Assembly (NCBI GenBank): GCA_023431055.1
Contig: JAEYXX010000072.1
Location: forward strand, 1 to 11,785
Direction: 5' to 3'
From: Pseudomonadota bacterium
Lineage (GTDB): Bacteria > Pseudomonadota > Gammaproteobacteria > Pseudomonadales > Pseudomonadaceae
Length of the DNA stretch: 11,785 nucleotides
Each line of letters starts with the position of its first letter. Position 1 is the first letter of the stretch. A model generated the notes under the pieces. The model saw nothing but the letters and a program-made list of their open reading frames with translations, made no database searches and was not told the origin of the DNA. Of the stretch, positions 1 to 6,867 are shown piece after piece. Both the position numbers and the translations under genes were made by a program.

Positions 1-50
1 ACACATCAACGGAACCAAGCTCGCTGACGCTGTTGGTCAGTAGGCAGGAA

Positions 51-80
51 CCGCCGTATACGGAACCGTACGTACGGTGG
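51..80 (+). ncRNA. Group II intron domain V (catalytic hairpin)
   Basis: Bases 51-58 pair with 73-80 to give an 8-bp lower stem. A two-base CG bulge (71-72) follows, then an upper stem (59-62 with 67-70) capped by a four-base loop (63-66). This is the standard domain V shape. The catalytic triad position reads C52-G53-C54, pairing with G77-U78-G79, including the characteristic G-U wobble. The CGC triad, instead of the more common AGC, is known from group IIC introns such as the Oceanobacillus iheyensis intron and some other bacterial classes. I cannot fix the class from this end alone. Confidence 0.88.
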
Positions 81-83
81 TGT

Positions 84-117
84 GGGAGGACGGCGGGGGT
101 GACCCCGCCTCCTACCC
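84..117 (+). ncRNA. Group II intron domain VI with bulged branch-point adenosine
   Basis: Bases 92-98 (GGCGGGG) pair with 103-109 (CCCCGCC) under a GUGA tetraloop (99-102). The basal stem pairs 87-89 with 111-113 and 84-86 with 115-117. This leaves A114 unpaired on the 3' side, which is the expected branch-point nucleophile for lariat formation. The intron then ends CCCGAU, with the canonical terminal A-Y at 119-120. Confidence 0.85.
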
Positions 118-132
118 GATCCTGGCGTTCTG

Positions 133-145
133 CCGCAGGCTGCGG
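133..145. other. Short inverted repeat between the intron end and fieF
   Basis: CCGCA (133-137) and TGCGG (141-145) form a 5-bp stem with a three-base loop. Read on the plus strand it is followed by a modestly T-rich stretch (GTATTTGATTT). Read in the fieF direction no T-run follows, so it is a poor candidate for the fieF terminator. It lies in what would be the 3' exon of the group II intron. Confidence 0.35.
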
Positions 146-168
146 GTATTTGATTTCGCGCGCGGCAG

Positions 169-1050
169 TCAGTGCTGGACCACTTCCTGCGGGTCGGCAT
201 GCACCAGCACTTCGGCGCGTGGATAGTGCTCGTGGATCGCCTTTTCCACCTCGACGCAGTGGGCGTGGGCCTGCGACAGGCTCATCTCGCCCGGCAGCTC
301 CAGATGCAGCTGGACGAACCAGCGCGTGCCGGAGATGCGCGTACGCAGATCATGTGCGCCAAGCACGCCTGGCACCGAGATGGCCAGCCTGTACATGTGT
401 TGGGTGGTTTCGCCGGGCAGTTCCTCGTCCATCAGCACGCCGATCGCGCCGCGCACGATGCTGATGGCACTCCAGAAGATGTAGAAGGCGATGCCGATGG
501 CGAAGATCGCATCCATCTGCTGCCAACCGAAGCGGGTCAGCAGCAGGGCGAGCAGAATGCTGCTGTTGAGCAGGATATCGGAGCGGTAATGCAGCGAGTC
601 AGCGTGGATGGCGGTGGAACCGGTTTCACGTACCACCTTGCGCTGGAACAGCAGCAGGGCCACGGTCAGCGCCAGCGACAGCAGCATCACCGCGATGCCA
701 ACGCCTTCGGCTTCCAGTGGCTGCGGCGACTGCAGGCGCTCGATGCCCTGCAGGCCAATGAGAATGGCGCTGACACCGATGAACAGCGCCTGCCCCAGCC
801 CCGCCAGCGCTTCGGCCTTGCCGTGGCCGTAGCGGTGATCTTCGTCGGCCGGGCGCAGGGCGAAATGCACGGCGATCAGGTTGACCAGCGAGGCGGCGCT
901 ATCGAGCAGCGAGTCGGTGAGGCCGGCCAGCAGACTGACCGAGCCGCTCAGCCACCAGGCAATCGCCTTGGCCAGCACCAGGGTCAGCGCCACGGTCAGC
1001 GCTGCCCGGGTGGCCAGGCGCATCAGCCTGGCGTGCTGCGGGTTTTGCAT
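169..1050 (-). CDS. fieF: Cation diffusion facilitator, FieF-type divalent metal/proton antiporter
   Basis: This 293-residue inner-membrane protein should export Fe(II), Zn(II) or related divalent cations in exchange for protons, usually as a homodimer. Six transmembrane helices fill about residues 15-205 and a cytoplasmic metal-binding domain the remainder. Metal sites known from E. coli FieF can be placed one residue further on. Site A is D46, D50, H154 and D158 (DSLLD and HYRSD motifs). Site B is D69, H72 and H76 within the HRYGHGKAE segment. The C-terminal site includes H233, H262, H284 and D286 (VHADP). All are present, so transport should be intact. The ATG at 1050 has no strong Shine-Dalgarno sequence but begins 4 bases after the stop of the upstream lipoprotein gene, suggesting translational coupling. 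Which metal dominates cannot be read from sequence. Confidence 0.93.
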   Translation of the reverse strand: MQNPQHARLMRLATRAALTVALTLVLAKAIAWWLSGSVSLLAGLTDSLLDSAASLVNLIAVHFALRPADEDHRYGHGKAEALAGLGQALFIGVSAILIGLQGIERLQSPQPLEAEGVGIAVMLLSLALTVALLLFQRKVVRETGSTAIHADSLHYRSDILLNSSILLALLLTRFGWQQMDAIFAIGIAFYIFWSAISIVRGAIGVLMDEELPGETTQHMYRLAISVPGVLGAHDLRTRISGTRWFVQLHLELPGEMSLSQAHAHCVEVEKAIHEHYPRAEVLVHADPQEVVQH

Positions 1051-1054
1051 GAAG

Positions 1055-1474
1055 TCAGGCAGCCGGACGCAGGCCGTAGGCCGCCAGTTGCTCGGCGCTG
1101 CCGCTGTGCTGGATCAGACGCGGATCGTCCAGCGGCAGCTGATGGCCGGTGCTGGTTTCGATCAGCATCTTCAGCGCGTACTGGTCGACCTTGCCGTCTT
1201 CGCCGATCAGTTGCTTGAGCTGTTGCGGATCGACCTGAACGGTCTGGCCTTCCGGCAGATAGATGGCGCCAGTGGCGAAGTCGATGGCAAAGGCGATCAG
1301 GCCGGGAATCACATAGAACAGGATGCCGATGGCATTGGCCCCGGCGATCACTGGGTCGATCCGGCCCTCGATCTGGCCGCGGCGATCCGGGTAGAAGATA
1401 GAACCGCAAGCGCTCAGTTGAGCGAGCAGAGTAGCGGCGACGACGCCGGCGATGACACGGGATTTCGTGCGCAT
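1055..1474 (-). CDS. Small conserved lipoprotein with one membrane segment, unknown function
   Basis: The product is 139 residues. Residues 1-23 form a lipoprotein signal peptide with the lipobox LSAC, so C23 would be lipidated. Glycine at +2 gives no inner-membrane retention signal, so outer-membrane sorting is likely. A hydrophobic segment follows at about 44-65 (ANAIGILFYVIPGLIAFAID), then FATGAIYLP and a polar C-terminal region. The start is set at 1474 by a good GGAGG five bases upstream; an open frame continues to 1762 but there it runs antisense to hrpB. Homologues are, from memory, common in Pseudomonas and sometimes carry the name polyribonucleotide nucleotidyltransferase, which nothing in this protein supports. 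It is the first gene of a likely operon with fieF, so an envelope role related to metals is possible but unproven. Confidence 0.8.
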   Translation of the reverse strand: MRTKSRVIAGVVAATLLAQLSACGSIFYPDRRGQIEGRIDPVIAGANAIGILFYVIPGLIAFAIDFATGAIYLPEGQTVQVDPQQLKQLIGEDGKVDQYALKMLIETSTGHQLPLDDPRLIQHSGSAEQLAAYGLRPAA

Positions 1475-1601
1475 GAGCACCTCCAGAAAAAGTGGCGCAA
1501 CTATAGCAAGGCGTTGATTGCAAAACTGCTGTCCGCTGCTTATGACTCGCGGGGCGTCTGGCAGTTCGCCGTTATAATCGCTGGCCTGTTGTGGAGAAAC
1601 C
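1475..1601. promoter_or_regulatory. Divergent promoter region between the lipoprotein-fieF operon and hrpB
   Basis: This 127-base spacer must serve both directions. Toward hrpB a perfect TATAAT lies at 1573-1578, but I see no good -35 box at 16-18 bases. An alternative pairs TTGCAA (1518-1523) with TATGAC (1541-1546) at a 17-base spacing, four of six matches each. Toward the lipoprotein gene TATAGT (complement of 1500-1505) is the best -10 candidate, with only weak -35 matches. No regulator-binding palindrome, such as a Fur box, is evident. Confidence 0.5.
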
Positions 1602-4136
1602 ATGAACGACCTGCCGATCGACGCCCTGTTACCCGCCCTGCGCGATGCCTTGAGCACCCGCCACGAAGTCGTGCTGGAAGCGCCGCCCGGCGCCGGCAAG
1701 ACCACCCGCGTGCCGCTGGCGCTGCTCGAGGCGCCCTGGCTGGACGGGCAGAAGATACTCATGCTCGAGCCCCGTCGCTTGGCGGCGCGCGCTGCGGCCG
1801 AACGTCTGGCCAGCGAACTGGGCGAGCGCGTTGGCGAGACGGTCGGCTACCGCATCCGCCTCGACAGCAAGGTAGGGCCGAGCACACGCATCGAAGTTGT
1901 AACCGAGGGTATCCTCGCTCGCCGCCTGCAGGACGACCCGGCGCTGGAAGGCGTCGGCCTGGTGATCTTCGACGAATTCCATGAGCGCGGTCTGGATGCC
2001 GACCTGGCCCTGGCCTTGACCCTCAACGGCCGCGCCATGTTCCGCGGCGAAGACAGCGGTGAAACGCCGCTCAAGGTGCTGCTGATGTCCGCCACGCTGG
2101 AGGGCGAGCGCCTGGCCGCGTTGCTCGGCGATGCACCGGTGCTGCGCAGCGAAGGGCGCATGTTCCCGGTGGATATCCGCTGGGGCGCGCCTTTCCAGGT
2201 GGGCGAGTGGGTCGAGCCGCGCGTATTGCAGACGGTGCAGCAGGCACTGGCCGACGAGCCCGGCAGCCTGCTGGTGTTCCTGCCCGGGCAGGCCGAGATC
2301 CGCCGCGTGGCCGAGCAACTGGGCGAGGCGCTGGCGGGGCGCGACGACATTCTGCTCTGCCCGCTGCATGGTGAACTCGACCTGTCTGCCCAGCGCGCTG
2401 CCATCGAACCGGCGCCGGCGGGCAAACGCAAGGTCGTGTTGGCCACCAATATCGCCGAGACCAGCCTGACCATCGACGGCGTGCGCGTGGTCATCGACGC
2501 CGGCCTGGCGCGGGTGCCGCGCTTCGACCCGGCCAGCGGCATGACTCGTCTCGATACCCAGCGCATTTCCCGCGCCTCGGCCACCCAGCGCGCCGGTCGC
2601 GCCGGGCGTCTTGAGCCTGGCGCCTGCTATCGCCTGTGGTCGCAGGCGCAGCATGAGCAGCTCAGCGCCTATTCCAGCGCCGAGATCCTTCAGGCCGATC
2701 TGGCCGGGCTGGCCCTGCAACTGCTGCGCTGGGGTGTGACGCCTTCCGAGCTGAGCTGGCTCGACGTGCCGCCGCCGGCCGCCTACGCCCAGGCGCTGGA
2801 TCTGCTCGGCCGCCTCGGCGCGCTGGACGAGCGTGGCGCGCTCAATGCTCATGGCCAGGCTATGGCCGAGTTGCCCAGCCATCCGCGCATTGCCCATCTG
2901 CTGCTACGTGGCCAGGCGCTGGGCCTGGGCGCGCTGGCCTGCGATCTGGCGGCGCTGCTGTCCGAGCGCGACATCATGCGCGGTGGTGGCGCCGATCTGC
3001 ACAGTCGCTTAACCCTGTTATCTGGTGAAAGCCGCACCGCGCGCAGTGCCCAAGGTGGCGTGCAGCGCGCGCGGCAACTGGCGAAACAGTTTCACGGTCT
3101 GATCAAGAATCGTCCGGTGACTCAGGCGGTGAGCGACCCCGAGCACCCACGCTGGCTCGGCTGCCTGCTGGCTTTCGCCTACCCCGACCGCATCGCCCAG
3201 CAGCGCCGCGCCGGTGGCGCCGACTATCGCCTGGCCAACGGTCGCGCCGCGCAGTTCGCTGAAGCCGATGCGCTGATGAAGCACGAATGGCTGGTGGTCG
3301 CCGACCTGGGCAGCCGTCAGGGCCAGCGTGAGGAACGCATCTATCTGGCTGCCGATCTCGACCCGGCGCTGTTCGAGCGCGAACTGGCCGAACAGGTCAC
3401 GACGCTGGAGGTGCTCGACTGGGACGAACGCGAAGGCGTGCTGCGCGCCGAGCGTCAGCGCAAGGTGGGCGAACTGGTGCTGGAGCGTCAGGCACTGGCC
3501 ACGCTGGACGATGACACGCGCAGCCGCGCCCTGGTCTGCCTGGTGCGGCGCAAGGGGCTGGAGCTGCTGCCCTGGACGCCGGAGCTGCGCCAATGGCAGG
3601 CGCGCGTGGCGCTGCTGCGCGAGCTGGATTTGCAGCAACAGGGGCAAAGCGAATGGCCGGACTTGTCCGATGCTGCGCTGCTGGCCAGCCTCGAACAGTG
3701 GCTGACGCCCTTCCTGGGCAAGGTCAATCGCCTCAGCCATTTCGCCAATCTCGACCTGCCCTCGATCCTGCAGACCCTTTTGCCCTGGCCACTGCCACAA
3801 CGCCTCGACGAGCTGGCGCCGCGAGCGCTGAGCGTGCCGTCCGGCTCGCGCATCGCCATCGACTACACGGAAAACCCGCCGGTGCTCGCCGTGCGCCTGC
3901 AGGAGCTGTTCGGCCTGGCCGCCACACCGCGCATCGCCGCTGGGCGCCTGGGCCTCAAGCTGCACCTGCTGTCACCAGCGCGCCGTCCGGTGCAGGTCAC
4001 CCAGGATCTGGCCAGCTTCTGGGCCAACACCTACGCCGAGGTGAAGAAGGACCTCAAGGGCCGGTATCCCAAGCACTACTGGCCGGACGACCCGCTGATC
4101 GCCGAGCCCACCGCGCGGGCCAAGCCGAGGAAGTGA
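1602..4136 (+). CDS. hrpB: ATP-dependent DEAH-box RNA helicase HrpB
   Basis: This 844-residue cytoplasmic protein belongs to the bacterial HrpB family of superfamily 2 helicases, which use ATP hydrolysis to remodel RNA or RNA-protein complexes. Motifs appear in order: Walker A APPGAGKTT (27-35), motif Ia EPRRLAAR (56-63), DEFH (124-127; HrpB proteins carry DEFH where the wider family has DEAH), SAT (163-165), LVFLPGQ (224-230), ATNIAETSLTIDGV (281-294) and motif VI QRAGRAGR (329-336). The helicase-associated domain and the long HrpB-specific C-terminal region follow. The length is typical of the family. The ATG at 1602 is preceded by GGAGAAACC. The next gene starts 7 bases after its stop, so the two are probably cotranscribed. 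The physiological RNA target in Pseudomonas is not evident from the sequence. Confidence 0.95.
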   Translation: MNDLPIDALLPALRDALSTRHEVVLEAPPGAGKTTRVPLALLEAPWLDGQKILMLEPRRLAARAAAERLASELGERVGETVGYRIRLDSKVGPSTRIEVVTEGILARRLQDDPALEGVGLVIFDEFHERGLDADLALALTLNGRAMFRGEDSGETPLKVLLMSATLEGERLAALLGDAPVLRSEGRMFPVDIRWGAPFQVGEWVEPRVLQTVQQALADEPGSLLVFLPGQAEIRRVAEQLGEALAGRDDILLCPLHGELDLSAQRAAIEPAPAGKRKVVLATNIAETSLTIDGVRVVIDAGLARVPRFDPASGMTRLDTQRISRASATQRAGRAGRLEPGACYRLWSQAQHEQLSAYSSAEILQADLAGLALQLLRWGVTPSELSWLDVPPPAAYAQALDLLGRLGALDERGALNAHGQAMAELPSHPRIAHLLLRGQALGLGALACDLAALLSERDIMRGGGADLHSRLTLLSGESRTARSAQGGVQRARQLAKQFHGLIKNRPVTQAVSDPEHPRWLGCLLAFAYPDRIAQQRRAGGADYRLANGRAAQFAEADALMKHEWLVVADLGSRQGQREERIYLAADLDPALFERELAEQVTTLEVLDWDEREGVLRAERQRKVGELVLERQALATLDDDTRSRALVCLVRRKGLELLPWTPELRQWQARVALLRELDLQQQGQSEWPDLSDAALLASLEQWLTPFLGKVNRLSHFANLDLPSILQTLLPWPLPQRLDELAPRALSVPSGSRIAIDYTENPPVLAVRLQELFGLAATPRIAAGRLGLKLHLLSPARRPVQVTQDLASFWANTYAEVKKDLKGRYPKHYWPDDPLIAEPTARAKPRK

Positions 4137-4143
4137 GAAGCCG

Positions 4144-4950
4144 ATGCTGACCCTGAATGTCGGGCCGCTGGCCCTGGGTATGACCCATGTGCTGCTGCTC
4201 GGCAGCCTGCTGGTGGCGACGCTGGTCGGCTGGCTGATCGGTCGCCGCCACGGCTGCAACCCCGAACGCCAGCTGTTTCGCTCGCTGCTGCTCGGGCTGC
4301 TGGTGGCGCGGTTGGCCTTCGTGCTGGCGTATGCCGAGTTCTACCGTGATGCGCCGTGGCGCGCGCTGGATATCCGCGATGGTGGTTTCATCGCCTGGCC
4401 GGGTGTGCTCGCGGGGCTTGCACTGGGCGCCTGGTATCTCTGGCGCCAGGCGCCACTGCGGCGGCCATTGGGGGTGGCGATGGGCGTCGGCCTGGCGCTG
4501 TGGCTCGGCGGCAACCTGATGTTGCATGCGCTGGAGCAGGGCACGCGACTGCCTGATCTGCAGGTACGCGACATGCGGGGTAACCCGGTGAACCTGCGTG
4601 ATTACGCCGGCCAGCCACTGGTGATCAACCTATGGGCTACCTGGTGCCCGCCGTGTCGGCGCGAGATGCCGGTGCTGATGCAGGCGCAGCAGCGCGAAAC
4701 CGGGATTACCATCCTCTTCGTCAATCAGGGTGAAAGCGCCGCGCTGGTGGCTGAGTTTCTGGCTGCGCAGCAACTGAACCTGGACCACCTGCTGCTCGAC
4801 GAGCAGGTCAAGCTGGGGCAACTGGTGGGTTCGCGGGCGTTACCCACCACGCTGTTCTACGACGCCGAGGGCCGGCAGGTGGGCAGTCATCTCGGCGAGC
4901 TGTCGCACGCCAGTCTGGAGCGGGCGCTGGCTAGGCTGCGAGGCGATTGA
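4144..4950 (+). CDS. Membrane protein: Lgt-like N-terminal domain fused to a TlpA/ResA-type thioredoxin domain
   Basis: The 268-residue product has two parts. Residues 1-130 hold about four hydrophobic segments (roughly 8-32, 45-63, 82-100 and 107-124). The segment DIRDGGFIAWPGVLAGL (76-92) resembles the loop of prolipoprotein diacylglyceryl transferase (Lgt), but the histidine of the Lgt HGG motif is absent, so transferase activity is unlikely. Residues 133-268 form a periplasmic thioredoxin-fold domain of the TlpA/ResA/DsbE type, with active site WCPPC (C168 and C171) and the cis-proline at P234 (ALPTT). It probably acts as a membrane-anchored thiol-disulfide reductase, for instance in cytochrome c maturation or protection of periplasmic thiols. 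A GAGAAG lies just upstream of the ATG. Its stop is only 4 bases from that of the convergent gene. Confidence 0.85.
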   Translation: MLTLNVGPLALGMTHVLLLGSLLVATLVGWLIGRRHGCNPERQLFRSLLLGLLVARLAFVLAYAEFYRDAPWRALDIRDGGFIAWPGVLAGLALGAWYLWRQAPLRRPLGVAMGVGLALWLGGNLMLHALEQGTRLPDLQVRDMRGNPVNLRDYAGQPLVINLWATWCPPCRREMPVLMQAQQRETGITILFVNQGESAALVAEFLAAQQLNLDHLLLDEQVKLGQLVGSRALPTTLFYDAEGRQVGSHLGELSHASLERALARLRGD

Positions 4951-4954
4951 AGGG

Positions 4955-5689
4955 TCAGTACAGCCGCAGGTTCTCGCCTGACTCCTGCAAGCGCTGATAG
5001 GCCCGATCCAGATCATCGCGCAGGCGCTCGGCATTCGGGGCGTGGCGCGAATAGATCAGCCGCAGTGGCAGACGTTGCACCGCAACGAAGGGCAGTTCAG
5101 CCATGCCCAGTGTGCGCATGGCCTGTTCGACGGGCGCCTGGTAGTCCAGCAGGTAGTCGCCACGTCGGCGCTGAAGCATCTCCAGTGCCGAGATGTGGCT
5201 GCGGGTGCGGTGAAGGGGGATATTGCGTGCCGGATCCTCCAGCCATTGGTTGACGTCCTGCCAGTAGCTGTAGCCGGTGATCAGGATCACCCCACGATCC
5301 TGCAGATCATCCGGAATGCGCGGTGCAGGTGTGTCGTGGCGAAAATACAGGTTGAGGGTGATCTCCCCCAGCAGGTGCTTGCCTTCAAGGGTGTGCTCGA
5401 CCAGCTCCGGCTTGCCTGAGGCGCCGGCCCAGATATGTATGCTGCCGTCGAGCAGGCCGCTGTATAGGCGCGCGCCAGGGTAGGAGCGAAAGTCGGCCTC
5501 ATAGCCTGCCTCATCGAGCAGGCGCGCGGTGAGCTCCAGCCCCGAACCGCTCGGCTGACCCTGGGCGTCGGTATAGGAATAGGGCGGAAACTCGTAGTAA
5601 CCCACATGAATGCGCTGCCTGGCTTCGGCAGCGTGGGCAGCCGGCAGCCAGAGCAGGGCGATGAACATCAGGCAGAAGCGTCTTGGCAT
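4955..5689 (-). CDS. Periplasmic solute-binding protein, family 3-like, with altered ligand site
   Basis: The product is 244 residues from the ATG at 5689. Residues 1-20 form a Sec signal peptide (RR, hydrophobic core, AHA cleavage site). The mature part has the two-lobe fold signature of bacterial extracellular solute-binding family 3, with IHVGYYEFPPYSY (27-39) and a following GLELTARLLDEAGY. In amino-acid-binding members an arginine in a TxxxR-type loop holds the ligand carboxylate. Here the aligned stretch is SGKPELVEHT (91-100), with leucine at 96 and no arginine, so the ligand may not be an amino acid. No ABC permease or ATPase gene is nearby. An in-frame ATG at 5719 would add ten residues; neither start has a convincing Shine-Dalgarno, and 5689 gives the more regular signal peptide. 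It lies downstream of the nuclease-fold gene on the same strand. Confidence 0.75.
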   Translation of the reverse strand: MPRRFCLMFIALLWLPAAHAAEARQRIHVGYYEFPPYSYTDAQGQPSGSGLELTARLLDEAGYEADFRSYPGARLYSGLLDGSIHIWAGASGKPELVEHTLEGKHLLGEITLNLYFRHDTPAPRIPDDLQDRGVILITGYSYWQDVNQWLEDPARNIPLHRTRSHISALEMLQRRRGDYLLDYQAPVEQAMRTLGMAELPFVAVQRLPLRLIYSRHAPNAERLRDDLDRAYQRLQESGENLRLY

Positions 5690-5742
5690 TTGGCTCGCGG
5701 CTCTTCGCCGTCTTTTCATTGTCTGGTGGTGCACCGCGAGGA

Positions 5743-5768
5743 TGGACAAGAGATGACCGGCTTGTCCA
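5743..5768. repeat. 8-bp perfect inverted repeat upstream of the solute-binding protein gene
   Basis: TGGACAAG (5743-5750) and CTTGTCCA (5761-5768) are perfect inverted copies around a 10-base loop. The element lies between the stop of the nuclease-fold gene (5776) and the start of the solute-binding protein gene (5689). In the direction of transcription no T-run follows, so it is not a classical terminator. It could be an operator, an attenuating or stabilising hairpin in a shared transcript, or chance. Confidence 0.45.
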
Positions 5769-5775
5769 GCCCGGC

Positions 5776-6867
5776 CTAGTCCTCGCTGGGTAGAAAGAAG
5801 CGGCCTATGACTGGCAGGTGATCGGAAATGGCCAGGGTGTCGTGCTGGCGAACCATGCTGGCGAGTGGGGTCAGGCGCGGGCTGTAGAACAGATAATCGA
5901 GGGTGCGATCCGGGCCGTGTGCGGCGGGGTCGTTGGGGTAGTGGGTGTACCACTGTGCCTGCTCGGCACCGCTGGCCTGCTGCAGGCTGGGGATCATCGG
6001 GTAGCGGCGGGCCAGGTCCTGCAGCTCGCTGTCGGCGGCGTACCAGCTGCGCTGGTCGTGCGCCAACTGCTGGAACTGGCCGGGCGGCAGCAGGTTGAGA
6101 TCACCGCCCAGTACCCAGGTCTTGCCCGCGCCCTGCAGTTGCTGGAGCAGATCGTCGGTCATCTGCACCTGGCGCTGCATGGTGTTCTGGCCCTGGGCGA
6201 AGGCATCGAAATGGGTGTTGATCGTTACCAGTTCCTCGCCGCCGCGAATGGGCAGGTAGCTGACCAGCAGCGCGCGCTTGAGCTGAAACTGGCGGCTCAG
6301 CAGGTCGGCATCGAGCATGGGCAGTTGCAGGCGTTCGGCGCGGGCGATCTGGAAGCGGCTGAGGGTGCCCAGCTTCATGCCGACACTGCCGAGAATGCGT
6401 GGATGAGGGACGAACGCGGCCTTCCAGTAGAACGCCTGGGTGCTGCACGGATAGAGGTCGCCCAGGCGCGCCTGGAGCAGGGCCAGCTGGTCCTGATGGT
6501 CGCTGGCCTTGGCGTTGTCGTGCAGCTCCTGCAGCAGCACCACGTCTGGCTGCTCGGCGCGCAGCACGCGCACCACTTCATCGAGCGTTCGTGCCAGGTC
6601 TTCGCTACTCGGGCGCTCGTCCGGGCCATCGCCGCCGGGCAGGTCATACCAGAACACATAGCGCTTGCCGGCCAGGTACTGCACGTTCCAGGTCATCACC
6701 TTGAGCGCCTGGCCAGGTTGCAGTTGCGCCGCCTGGCCGGTGCAGCTCACGGGCGCGTCTTCGCGCGGCTGCGGGCGCCAGGTCAGGCTGTAGATCAGCG
6801 CGATCAGCGCCGCGAGAAAAGGCAGCGCAATGAACAGAAGCAGACGAAGCGGGCGGGACAGGGACAT
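5776..6867 (-). CDS. Membrane-anchored or secreted endonuclease/exonuclease/phosphatase (EEP) family protein
   Basis: The 363-residue product begins with an uncleaved signal anchor or signal peptide (hydrophobic at about 8-27), which places the catalytic domain in the periplasm. The EEP (DNase I/sphingomyelinase) fold is marked in order by MTWNVQY (58-64), LLQELHD (111-117), INTHFDAF (216-223), GGDLNLLPP (254-262), LDYLFYS (323-329) and ISDHLPV (347-353). The metal-binding and catalytic residues N61, E114, D256, N258, D349 and H350 are therefore present. Substrates in the family range from DNA to phospholipids and phosphoinositides, so no specific reaction is claimed. The start at 6867 is the ATG that directly precedes the hydrophobic segment; no strong Shine-Dalgarno is visible, so it is less certain. 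It probably shares a transcript with the solute-binding protein gene 86 bases downstream. Confidence 0.85.
   Translation of the reverse strand: MSLSRPLRLLLFIALPFLAALIALIYSLTWRPQPREDAPVSCTGQAAQLQPGQALKVMTWNVQYLAGKRYVFWYDLPGGDGPDERPSSEDLARTLDEVVRVLRAEQPDVVLLQELHDNAKASDHQDQLALLQARLGDLYPCSTQAFYWKAAFVPHPRILGSVGMKLGTLSRFQIARAERLQLPMLDADLLSRQFQLKRALLVSYLPIRGGEELVTINTHFDAFAQGQNTMQRQVQMTDDLLQQLQGAGKTWVLGGDLNLLPPGQFQQLAHDQRSWYAADSELQDLARRYPMIPSLQQASGAEQAQWYTHYPNDPAAHGPDRTLDYLFYSPRLTPLASMVRQHDTLAISDHLPVIGRFFLPSED

Larger units (their letters stand above)
1..120 (+). mobile_element. Group II intron, 3' end (partial, 5' part outside the window)
   Basis: The sequence folds into the two most diagnostic parts of a group II self-splicing intron. 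A domain V hairpin (51-80) is followed directly by a domain VI hairpin (84-117) with a single unpaired adenosine at 114. The intron would end at the A-U of positions 119-120, which puts the branch adenosine 7 nt from the 3' splice site, as the family requires. The rest of the ribozyme and any reverse transcriptase/maturase gene must lie to the left of the window. Bases 1-45 would be late domain IV; a short open frame from base 2 stops at the TAG at 41-43 and could be the tail of the maturase, but 13 codons are too few to say. The intron lies in the opposite orientation to fieF, whose stop codon is about 50 bases away. Confidence 0.88.

Noticed and set aside
2..43. Possible tail of an intron-encoded maturase
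   Set aside because: Thirteen codons before a stop are too few to identify. The position is plausible but not enough for a gene call.
33..464. Plus-strand 143-codon open frame over the intron end
   Set aside because: It runs through the domain V and VI structures and then antisense to fieF, with an Arg/Pro/Ala-rich composition typical of non-coding frames.
172..1218. Plus-strand open frame of 348 codons over fieF
   Set aside because: It is antisense to a clear FieF with all metal ligands. The composition (many Gln, His, Arg, Ala) is typical of antisense frames in GC-rich genes.
1475..1762. N-terminal extension of the small lipoprotein
   Set aside because: It overlaps the start of hrpB on the other strand and would bury the signal peptide. 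The ATG at 1474 has a strong GGAGG and begins the signal peptide.
1629..2897. Minus-strand 422-codon open frame within hrpB
   Set aside because: It is antisense to hrpB, has no recognisable domain, and its composition is that of a shadow frame.
3018..3965. Minus-strand 315-codon open frame within hrpB
   Set aside because: It is the same kind of antisense shadow, low in sequence features and with no ribosome binding site seen.
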